From assembly GCA_963825405.1 (NCBI GenBank), contig CAWGTB010000010.1, positions 62,001-126,000 of the forward strand: a stretch of 64,000 nt of DNA, given 5' to 3'. Positions within the stretch are counted from its first letter, which is position 1. Each line of letters starts with the position of its first letter. Under the pieces are notes generated by a model that had not been told where the DNA came from, searched no databases, and saw only the letters and a program-made list of their open reading frames with translations. The position numbers were made by a program, and so were the translations under genes. Shown here in pieces: positions 54,124 through 63,400 of the stretch. This stretch comes from JACPNO01 sp963825405. GTDB taxonomy: Bacteria > Acidobacteriota > Terriglobia > Bryobacterales > Bryobacteraceae.

Positions 54124-54651
54124 CTAGCCTTGATGCTCGGGGTGGGTGCAGCCCTTATAGTCCGGGTTGTAAGTGTTGCCCTCATACTGCATGTCCTTGT
54201 GGATTCCAATTTCTGAGGTGTAATAGCCGTCGACGGTCATGCTCTTGAGCGTGACAAAGAATCGCTCCAGATCGGTGGTTGGCTTCTCTTCGTGCTGAGC
54301 GGCTTTGGCGAGAGCGGCGTCGACTGACGATCGCCCAACCTCCTGCTTCATCAGCTTCAACCCTTTGCGCCACTCGAGCTGGACCTTTTGCGGGCTGGTG
54401 GAAACCATCCAGTCGGTGAACTGGCTGACCTTGGCTTCATGCGCGCCCGGTGAGTGGGAATCGGCGGGGATGATTTTTTCCATTAAGCTGTCGAGCAGTT
54501 GATTCTCCGCCGCTGAGAAAAAGCGTAGCTTGTAGGGCTCGGAGTTGAGGGTGGGATGTACGGCCTGGCACGCCATGTTAGCGCGGAGCGCGTCGAAGCC
54601 CGGCGAGAGCGCGCCAATCGAAATCAATTGCAGAACGGTTCTCCGCTCCAT
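54124..54651 (-). CDS. Gluconate 2-dehydrogenase subunit 3-like protein
   Basis: The 175-residue protein begins MERRTVLQLISIGALSPG, a Tat-like start, and has the family segment FFSAAENQLLDSLMEKIIPADSHSPGAHEAKVSQFTDWMV. The end (TSEIGIHKDMQYEGNTYNPDYKG) is also typical. In membrane-bound FAD-dependent dehydrogenases this small subunit stabilises the catalytic subunit and carries it through the Tat pore. Its ATG shares a base with the GMC gene's TGA (TGATG), so it should be made together with it. Confidence 0.88.
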   Translation of the reverse strand: MERRTVLQLISIGALSPGFDALRANMACQAVHPTLNSEPYKLRFFSAAENQLLDSLMEKIIPADSHSPGAHEAKVSQFTDWMVSTSPQKVQLEWRKGLKLMKQEVGRSSVDAALAKAAQHEEKPTTDLERFFVTLKSMTVDGYYTSEIGIHKDMQYEGNTYNPDYKGCTHPEHQG

Positions 54652-56258
54652 CAGAGTTCTCCCTTTTTCCGCAACTCGGCAATGTGTTCGGCAGCCCGCA
54701 CGGAGAGCGCCATGATCGTGAGCGTCGGGTTTTTTTCGGCGGACGTCACGAAAGAGCTGCCATCGGTGACGAAAAGGTTCTTGCAGTCATGCGCCTGGTT
54801 GAAGCGGTTGAGAGCTGACGTGCGCGGGTTCGAGCCCATGCGCACGGTGCCGCATTCATGGCTGGCAAAACCGCCGGGCTTCTCGCCGAAATCGGAAATG
54901 ATTTGCCCCTTGAGGCTGCCGGCGATTTCCATGGCGCTCTTTTGCAGCGCCTTGTACTGGACTACGTCGCGCTCATCGAAACGGAATTGGACGACGGGAA
55001 TTGGAATGCCGTTGGGATCGAGCGTCTTCGGGTCGACGGTCACGCGGTTCTCGGGTTTGGCGAACACTTTGGCGAACCCAGCCAGGTGCAGCGCGGCGGG
55101 CTGCATGCGACGGACCGTGGTTTTGTATTCGGCGCCGTAGCCGGGAATTCGTTTGGCATGATGCGGAATCATGCGGCCATCGAAATTGATCTGGAAATCG
55201 TAGGCGCCGTCGGCTTCCTTGCGCCAGCGCGGGATGAGGGCATGATCGAGCGCGCCATCGTCGTTAAAAGGCTTCATGCCCATCATTTCCTCGATGAACA
55301 CATGCAGGCTGCTGCCCAGGTGTCCGTGCAGGTAACGGCCGACAACGCCGCTGGAATTCGCCAGCCCGCCGGGGTGCTGCGGCGAGCGTGAATTAAGCAA
55401 TAGCCGCGCGCTTTCGATCGTCGCGCAACACAGCACGATGACGCGCGCCTTTATCTCTTCTTCCTTTTTGGTGACGCGATCGACGATGGAAACGGCGCGC
55501 GCCTGGCCTTCGCTGTCGACTAAAATTTCGCGCGCCAGGGCATTTTGACGCAGGGTGAGATTGCCGGTGGCACGGGCTTTGGGAAGCGTGCTGCCGGTAG
55601 AGGAATAGATTGCAGCGACATCGCAGCCGTCCATGCAATGCCCGCAGTAGTGGCATGCCGGGCGCTTATCGTAAGCGCGCGTGAGCAGCGCTCTGCGCGT
55701 GGCGATTACAGGTACGCCGATGGATGCACACGCGCGTTTCAGCAAATGCTCACTGCAGCGGAAGGGTAGCGGCGGCAGGTAGTGTTTACCGGACGGCAGC
55801 ATTTCGAGGCCGTCATCATTGCCGCAAACGCCGATCATCTCTTCGACGTGCTCGTAATATGGCGCCAGCTCTTCGTAGCTGATCGGCCAATCTTCTTCGA
55901 TGCCTTGCAGCGAGCGTTCGCGAAAATCGGCCGCCGAATAACGCAGCACGACTGCGTTCCAGTGCACCGTTCGTCCGCCCAGAACGCGGATGCGGTCCAC
56001 GCCCACTTCGTCGGAATTCTCGTAGCGGATGGTGTTTTTGATGTCCGGCGGATAGAACGGCTCTTGCTTTTCGCCGCGCAGGTTGCGGAACTGCAACTCA
56101 TACGGCCAGCAGTGGGAATGGTATTCAGTGGGCTTTACTTCTTTGCCGGCCTCGAGCAAAATCACTTTGGCGCCCGCTTCGCAGAGCGTTTTGGTGACCA
56201 TGCCGCCGGCTGCGCCTGATCCAACTACACAGACGTCGTACGTGGGCGTGCTGGGCAT
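54651..56258 (-). CDS. GMC-family FAD-dependent dehydrogenase (gluconate/glucoside type) with Cys-rich cluster
   Basis: The 535-residue protein begins with an FAD-binding fold (TYDVCVVGSGAAGGMVTKTL, KVILLEAGKE). It has the GMC C-terminal region (SHECGTVRMGSNPRTSALNR, LFVTDGSSFVTSAEKNPTLTIMALSVRAAEHI) with the catalytic His/Asn area. A CHYCGHCMDGC motif at about residue 196 has Cys spacing 2-2-3 and could hold an iron-sulfur cluster, as in some FAD-glucose dehydrogenases. Electrons would then leave through the cluster and probably a cytochrome c, though no such gene is adjacent. The substrate is likely a sugar or sugar acid. It is probably exported with the small subunit's Tat signal. Confidence 0.9.
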   Translation of the reverse strand: MPSTPTYDVCVVGSGAAGGMVTKTLCEAGAKVILLEAGKEVKPTEYHSHCWPYELQFRNLRGEKQEPFYPPDIKNTIRYENSDEVGVDRIRVLGGRTVHWNAVVLRYSAADFRERSLQGIEEDWPISYEELAPYYEHVEEMIGVCGNDDGLEMLPSGKHYLPPLPFRCSEHLLKRACASIGVPVIATRRALLTRAYDKRPACHYCGHCMDGCDVAAIYSSTGSTLPKARATGNLTLRQNALAREILVDSEGQARAVSIVDRVTKKEEEIKARVIVLCCATIESARLLLNSRSPQHPGGLANSSGVVGRYLHGHLGSSLHVFIEEMMGMKPFNDDGALDHALIPRWRKEADGAYDFQINFDGRMIPHHAKRIPGYGAEYKTTVRRMQPAALHLAGFAKVFAKPENRVTVDPKTLDPNGIPIPVVQFRFDERDVVQYKALQKSAMEIAGSLKGQIISDFGEKPGGFASHECGTVRMGSNPRTSALNRFNQAHDCKNLFVTDGSSFVTSAEKNPTLTIMALSVRAAEHIAELRKKGEL

Positions 56259-56270
56259 AGGGAGATGGTA

Positions 56271-56678
56271 TCACTGCATGGGCGGCCGTTCGCGATAGCA
56301 GATGTAGCGGTAGCCTGGATCTTCGCACTCAAAATACCCCAGCTTTCCCGGGATACAAGAAATGAACGCACCGGAGTCCTGCCCAAAGATGCCCTTCAAC
56401 GCCTCGGCGAGATCCATCTCCTGACCGTCTAAATCGTCTCTGGAAGACATCACATGGCAAATCGCCGGCGCGCCGAGGCTCTTGAGGATTCTAAGTATGG
56501 CAGCAATGTTCTGCTCGCCGGGCTTTACCTTGCGGCAGAAGCGCGGATCAAGATACTTGAAGTGATCCAGGGAATCGAGAATCTTCTTGCGGCCGCCTTT
56601 GGCATCGAGCAGTTCGATATAGCGCCGGCGCCTTGTCGGCACGATAAAGGCCAAAAAAAATGCCTTTTCCGGATGCAT
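56271..56678 (-). CDS. Conserved hypothetical protein
   Basis: The 135-residue cytoplasmic protein has a pattern I have seen in unnamed bacterial families: AFIVPTRRRRYIELLDAKGGRKKILDSLDHF, then FKYLDPRFCRKV, ICHVMSSRDDLDGQEMDLAEAL and a final FISCIPGKLGYFECEDPGYRYICYRERPP. The basic start and charged helices suggest nucleic acid or nucleotide binding, but that is a guess. It ends 12 bases before the GMC gene. Confidence 0.7.
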   Translation of the reverse strand: MHPEKAFFLAFIVPTRRRRYIELLDAKGGRKKILDSLDHFKYLDPRFCRKVKPGEQNIAAILRILKSLGAPAICHVMSSRDDLDGQEMDLAEALKGIFGQDSGAFISCIPGKLGYFECEDPGYRYICYRERPPMQ

Positions 56679-56732
56679 GCAGGCCAGATGGTATCAGTAC
56701 GTGGGCCATAGTTCTAGCCGATGGCCGGCCAA

Positions 56733-56753
56733 GGGCGGGTTTGAAACCCGCCC
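56733..56753. repeat. Dispersed palindrome, copy 2
   Basis: The same arm (GGGCGGGTTT) and its complement around one central base, with the same CTACxTTCG flank as copy 1. It lies 61 bases from copy 3. Confidence 0.8.
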
Positions 56754-56814
56754 TACGTTCGTGTGAACATTCAAAACCGTGAAATCCGGTGGCGTAGCCC
56801 CGCACATCTTGTAG

Positions 56815-56836
56815 GGGCGGGTTTTCAAACCCGCCC
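56815..56836. repeat. Dispersed palindrome, copy 3 (inverted flank)
   Basis: The arm GGGCGGGTTT and its complement around a two-base centre, with the conserved flank (GTAGG) on the left side. It is therefore inverted relative to copy 2, and together they make a 104-base inverted pair. Confidence 0.75.
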
Positions 56837-56838
56837 TC

Positions 56839-56844
56839 TATAAT
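56839..56844 (+). promoter_or_regulatory. -10 box of a probably leaderless gene
   Basis: A perfect TATAAT ends 6 bases before the ATG at 56851 and abuts palindrome copy 3. No Shine-Dalgarno follows. No -35 box at 16-18 bases is recognisable. Confidence 0.5.
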
Positions 56845-56850
56845 GGGCAG

Positions 56851-57444
56851 ATGAAAGGCCTCGCCGCCGGCATAATTCTGGTGATGCTGGCCTACTACGT
56901 CATTGACGATCACCAGCACTCCAGGCATGCGCCCGGCGTTCTGACGCCATCGGAACCCTACCAGCGGTTGATTGGCGGCGGTGTTCCGTGGCAGGAGGGG
57001 ATTCACAAATTCACGCCTCTCGCTGATTTCCATTTCCAGGCGCGGGTGCTGAGCACGGAATACTACTGGCTCGATCATGGCTCTGAAATTTCTCCGCTGG
57101 ATCTGGCGGTCGGCTGGGGGCCGATGTCCGATCAAGCGGTGCTGGATGACATTTCGATGAGCCAGGGCCAACGCTGGTACCGCTTCTGGCCGCGCCATCA
57201 GAAGATGCCGATCAGTGGCGATGATATTACGCAGCACAGCGCCAACATCCACACTATTCCCGCCACGCCGCAAATCAAAAAGCAGTTGCGTGCCTTGCGC
57301 GAAGGCGACATCGTGGAGCTGGATGGATCGCTGGTCGAGGTCCAATGGCCGGACGGCGCAAGATGGACCAGTTCGCTGAGCCGCACCGACACCGGCAATG
57401 GCGCCTGCGAGCTGATGTGGATCCGCAGTGTCGCCGTTCGCTAA
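56851..57444 (+). CDS. Membrane-anchored hypothetical protein
   Basis: The 197-residue protein begins with one membrane segment (MKGLAAGIILVMLAYYVIDD). A soluble domain follows (FTPLADFHFQARVLSTEYYW, LDLAVGWGPMSDQAVLDDISMSQGQRWYRFWP, HSANIHTIPA) and the end is a beta-rich GNGACELMWIRSVAV. The pattern is typical of a group of short periplasmic-facing proteins that are mostly unnamed. Its promoter adjoins the palindromic repeats. I assign no function. Confidence 0.65.
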   Translation: MKGLAAGIILVMLAYYVIDDHQHSRHAPGVLTPSEPYQRLIGGGVPWQEGIHKFTPLADFHFQARVLSTEYYWLDHGSEISPLDLAVGWGPMSDQAVLDDISMSQGQRWYRFWPRHQKMPISGDDITQHSANIHTIPATPQIKKQLRALREGDIVELDGSLVEVQWPDGARWTSSLSRTDTGNGACELMWIRSVAVR

Positions 57445-57450
57445 ATCGCC

Positions 57451-60400
57451 TTAGTAGCTGGCGCTCGAAAGCGGGGATGTTCCCACCGAATTGGTCAGCT
57501 CAACCGATACCGCTGAAATCGCGTTGGCCGATCCACTTATCGTAAACGGCAGCACCAGAGTGAACTGGCTTCCGAATGTGGCCGAGGAGGCGCTAGCGTA
57601 CCACTGCTGGGCCACGCTCGCCACCGAGACCGTGAGATCCGTCGTCTGCAAGTTTTGGCCCGATGCCGGCGTGAGATGGACGATTGCGTTGGTGAGATTA
57701 CGCGGCGTCGACCAGCCGGTGATGTGTATCTCGAATCCGCCGCTGGTTACGACGACGGAAACGCTTCGTATATTTGCGACGGCTCTGGCGATATGAACGG
57801 TTTGGGTGATCGTGACAGGCGCGCCGGTCGAGCCCGCGGCCTGGTATGAAGTGGTGACCGTAATCGTGCCTGAGACGGTGCCGGTCTGCAGGGCGATATG
57901 TGGGTTGGGATTGGGCTGGGTGGAGTTGGCCGGAATGGTAAACGTCGCCGTGCGGCCACCGCTAGCAAACTGCACTGCCGGATCATCCACATTCACTGTG
58001 GCGTCGGGCTGAAAGGCTAGGGTGATTTGACCATTGATGTCGGCCGAGTAGGGCGAATCCAACGTGAGGATTACTTCGCGCTGCTGCGACGCGTCCATGG
58101 TAGACGGCAGTCCTATGGTGAGATTGGGCAGGGCTGAGGCCGCCACATGGATACTGAAAAGCTTCGTGAAGGTCGCCCCTAGGTTATCTGCGACCTGTAC
58201 GGTGAAGCTAAAGTCGCCGGCCGTCGTGGGCGTTCCGCCGATGGTTCCCGTGCTCGAGCCCAGCACAAGCCCGGTGGGCAATGCGCCGCTCTTGATCGAC
58301 CAGCCATAAGGCGGCTTTCCGCCCGCTGCGATCAAAGTCGTCGACGGGTACGCCGTGCCCACAGCGCCATCCTGCAAAGGCAAGGGCGTCGTGATGGTGA
58401 GATCGGAATTGATCTTGATAGTGAATTGCTTGGTCACGCTCACGTTGGTACGATCCGTTGCCCTGGCGGTGAAGGTGGAAGTGCCCACCGCAACAGGCGA
58501 GCCTGAGATCGAGCCGCTTAGGGCGTTAAGCGCGAGACCCGCGGGAAGTGAACCAGCGGTGATGGACCAGGTGTAGGGGGCCGAACCGCCGGCTGCCGTC
58601 AAAGCCTGCGAATAGGCGGTGTTGATGGTACCGTCGGGCAGCGAAGGCGCGCTGGTGATGGTCAGGCCGCCCACCACCGTCAGCGTGAATCCCTTGGTGG
58701 CTGGGGCTGCGTTGGTGCTGTCCTTCACTTGAACCGTAAAGCTAAAGTCCCCGGCGCTAGCGGGCGATCCAGTAATCGCCCCGCTTGCCGGATTGAGCGT
58801 CAGGCCTCCGGGAAGGGAACCGCCGCTGATCGACCAGGCGTAGGGCGCAGTCCCACCCACAGCCGCCAGGGTGACGGAATAAGGCGTGGCTAGAGTGGCT
58901 GGTGGCAGCCCTGGGGCCGTGCCGATTGTGAGTCCGGCGGCGATCGTAAAGGTGAATGTCTTGGTCACGCTGATCGAGGCGCTGTCGGTGACCTGCGCCG
59001 TAAAGTTGAACGAGCCGGAATTGGTGGTGGTGCCGGCTAGATTGCCCGTGGCGGGATCGAGCGCGATGCCGGCAGGCAAAGCTCCCGAGCTGATGGACCA
59101 CTGGTAAGGCGGATTCCCGCCCGTGGCCGCTAGAGGCGCGCTGTAGGGGACGCCCGTCGACCCGCTGGGCAGCGTGGGCGCCGTCACGATGGTCAGGCCC
59201 GACGAGACGTTCACGCTGAACACCTTAGTGGCTGTCACGGAAGCGCTGTCGGTTACCCTGATCGTGAACCCAAAGGCCCCGCCTGCGGTGGGAGTTCCGG
59301 TGATGGTTCCGGCGGTCGGATTGAACGTGAGACCGGCAGGCAGAGACCCGGCCGAGATCGACCAGGCATAAGGCGTCCTGCCGCCGAGCGCAATCAGGGT
59401 CTGGGAATACGGCACGCCGATGGTGGCGCCGGGCAGGGTGGGCGCGGTGCTGATGGTCAAGCCCGCGGCGATGCTGAGCGTAAATGCCTTGCTCGCGGTG
59501 ATGGACGCACTGTCGGTAATTTGCACCGTGAAGCTGACGTCGCCGGCGCTGGTGGGCGTGCCGGTGATGGCGCCTGAAGCGGAATCGAGCCGCAAGCCCG
59601 CGGGCAGGGAGCCGGCGGTGATCGACCAGCTATAGGGCGCGGCGCCGCCGGTGGCGCCCAAGTTCAGCGAGTACGCAATGTTCGCTGAACCGCTGGGCAA
59701 AGCAGGCGGAGTGGTGATATTCAGGCTGGAGGCGATCGTGAGCGTGAAGCCTTTGCTGGCAGTGGCCGAAGAATTGTCGGTGGCTCTCGCAGTAAATGCG
59801 AAGCTGCCCGCCGCGGTGGGTGTGCCGGTGATCGCGCCGGTTGCCGGGTTGAGCGTCAGGCCGCTGGGCAAGGAACCGGCGGTGATCGACCAGGTGTAAG
59901 GCAGCGCCCCGCCAACCGCTGCCAGCGTGAGCGAGTAGGCCGTGCCCGCGGTGCCGTTGGGCAAGGTGGGCGCGTTGCTGATGGTGAGACCGGAGGCGAT
60001 GGCCAGCGTGAATGCCTTCGAGGTGGTTATCGATGCGCTGTCGGTCACCTGCACGGTGAAGGCGAAGTTGCCCGCGCCGGTGGGCGTGCCGACGATGGCG
60101 CCGCTTACAGAACTCAAAGAGAGACCGCCCGGAAGCGTGCCCGCGCTGATCGACCACGTGTAAGGCGTAGTTCCGCCGGAAGCTGTCAGTGTTTGCGCAT
60201 AAGCGACACCGACGGAATCGCTGGGCAGCGCGGGCGCGTTGGTAATAGCCAGACCGGAGGCGATTGCCAGTGTGAAAACTTTGGTTGTCGTGGACGAAAG
60301 GCTGTCGGTGACCTGCACGGTGAAGTTGAACGTTCCGCCCGTGGTCGGATTTCCGCTGATGGTGCCGGCGGCTGCATTGAGTGTGAGCCCGGCAGGCAGG

Positions 60401-63400
60401 CCGCCAGCTTGAATTGCCCAGGTGTACGGCGACGAGCCGCCGACGGCGAGCAGTGTCTGCGAATAGGCGGTGCCCACGGTACCGTTGGGAAGGCCGGGCG
60501 CGCTGCTGATCGTGAGTCCGGCAAAGATGCTCAGCGAGAATTGTTTGGTCGCGGTGATGGATGCGCTGTCGGTCACCTGCACGGTGAAATTGAAGCTGCC
60601 GGTGCTGGTGGGCGTGCCGGTGATGGCGCCGCCGGCCAGGGTCAATCCGGCGGGCAGGGAACCAGCGCTGATCGACAGGAAAAAGGGCGCGGTGCCGCCC
60701 GTCGCATTCAACGTCTGCGAGTAAGCGACGCCGGCCGATCCACTGGGCAAAGTTGGCGGGTTGGTGATGGTGAGCGCGGCCGCGACGGTGAGGCTGAATG
60801 CTTTGCTCGCGACGACTGAACTGCTGTCGGTGACCTGGACGGTGAAGTTGAAGCTACCCGAATTGGTGGGGGTGCCGCTGATAGCGCCCGAACCCGGGCT
60901 CAGCGTGAGCCCTCCAGGCAGCAAGCCTCCCGTGATGCTCCAGGTGTAAGGCGCGGTGCCGCCGGCGGCCTGCAGGTTGACACCATAGACGGTTCCCACC
61001 GTGGCATTGGGCAGGCTAGGCGCGGTGCTGACGCTCAAGCCGCCGGCGATGGTGAGGGAGAAAGTTTTGCTCGCGGTGCCGGAGGCGACATCATTCACTT
61101 GCGCGGTGAAACTGAAATTTCCCGAGCTGGTGGGCGTGCCGCTGATGTTTCCATTGGTCGAATTCAAATTGAGGCCGCCGGGCAAGCTGCCGCTGGTGAT
61201 TGACCAGCTATAGGGCGGCGTGCCTCCGGTTGCGCCTAGCGTTTGCGAATAGGACGTGTTGACGGTGCCCGTTGGCAAACTCGGAGCGGTGGCGATGGTG
61301 AGGGGAGAGGAAATCGCCAGCGTAAATTGCTTGGTCGCTGTGCCGGACGCGCTATCGTTCACCTGGACGCTGAAACTGGCATTGCCGGAACTGGTCGGAG
61401 TACCGCTGATGACTCCGGTCGCCGGGTTCAACCCAAGGCCGTTAGGCAGCGCTCCCAGAGTGATCGACCAGGAGTACGGCGACGTTCCGCCTACGGCAAC
61501 CAGGGTCTGAGAATACGCCGTTCCGACTGCGCCGCTCGGAAGCGTGGGAGCCGTACTGATGCTCAGGCCGCCGGCGATGGAGAGCGTAAACGCCTTAGTG
61601 GCGCTGCTGGATGCGCTATCGATCACCTGCACTGTGAAACTAAAATTTCCGGTACTGGTGGGCGTACCGCCGAGGACGCCAGTCGATCCGTTCAGAGACA
61701 GACCGGCGGGAAGCAGGCCCGAAATAATGGACCAGGCATAGGGCGCAGTGCCCCCAGTCGCCGCGATGGTTTGAGAATACGATGAATTGGCAATGCCGCT
61801 GGGCAAGCTGGGCGCGGTGGTAATCGTGAGCGGTGACGCAATGGTCAGCGTAAACGCTTTACTCGCGCTGCCTGATGCGCTATCTGTCACCTGAACCGTG
61901 AAACTCGCATTGCCAGAACTGGTTGGCGTGCCGCTGAGGACACCGGTCGCCGGATTCAAATTGATTCCGGCAGGTGGCGAACCAGCCGTGATCGACCATG
62001 TGTACCCGGGAGTTCCGCCAACCGCGACGAGAGTTTGGGAATAAGCCGTTCCCACCACGCCACTCGGCAAGGCAGGTGCGGTGCTGATGGTCAGACCGGC
62101 CGTGATGTTGATGGTGAAATTCTTCGTGACCGAAATCGAAATCGCGTCGGTGACTTGCGCGGTGAAAGTCAAAGGGCCGGAACTGGTTGGCGTGCCGCTG
62201 ATCACGCCGGTCGTGCCATTGAGCGCCAACGATCCGAGCGAACCCGACGTGATCGACCATGTATAAGAACTCGACGCGCCTCCGGATGCACTCAATGTTT
62301 GCGAATACGACGAGCCGACCGAGCCGTTGGCCAGGGTGGGTGCGGTGGTAATCGTCAGCGGGGGATTGATCACCAGCGTGTACGGGTGCGTTGCCGTGCC
62401 GCCGATGTTGTCCGTCAACGTCGCGGTAATACTGAACGAGCCTGAGCTACTGGTGTTGCCGCTGATCACGCCGGTGGACGAATTCAAGCTGATGCCCGTG
62501 GGCAGGCTGATTGCAGGAATCGACCAGGTATAGGGAGTTGCTCCACCGCTCGCCGTCAAAGTCTGTGAATAAGCCGCGCCCGAGTCACCCGCTGCCAAAG
62601 CGGCGGTGGTGATGGTCAATGCCGGGTTAATGGTGAGCGTGAGCGCCTTGGTGGCGGTTGTCACCGCGTCCGCGACTTGAGCGGTAAACGGAAACGGCCC
62701 GGTGGCGCTGGTGGTGCCGCTGAGAAGTCCGGCGGTGCTCATCGTGATGCCCGTTGGCAATCCGGAAGCGACCGTCCACGTAAACGGCGAGGTTCCGCCG
62801 GTCAGCGTGAATTGCTGGGAATAAGGTTTACCTGCGTCGCCCTGCGGGAGCGATGCCGTAGTGATGCTCATCGCGGAATTGACCGTCAGCGTATAAGACT
62901 GCGAGTCCGAACCGCCGGCGCTGTCGGTCGCCTTGATCGTAAAAGTGGACGTGGTGCCGGTAATCGAGCTGCTGCTAAGAAGTCCGGCCGAACTGAGTGT
63001 GATGCCTGTTGGCAAACTGCCCGCTGTAACCGTCCACGTGTAGGGCGGCGTTCCCCCGGTCGCGGCGAGCGTCTGACTATAGGTTGCTCCCACATCGGAG
63101 GCCGGCAGCGATGCAGTGGTGATGGTCGGGGCGGAAATGACGGTGAGCGACAGCCCCAGACTAGCGACGCCGCCCACGGCATCTGTGACCTGTGCGGTGA
63201 TGCTCGAGCCGGTGATTGTTGAAGTGGGCGTGCCCGAGAACACGCCGTTGCTGAACGAAAGTCCGGCGAGCAGGGAGGACGAAATCGGAGACCAGGTGTA
63301 GGGCGCTATGCCACCCGTCACCGTCAACGTGGTCGTGGGATAAGCCACCCCAACCTGACCTTGCGGCAACGTCGCAGGACTGATGCTGGGCGGTGGGTTG

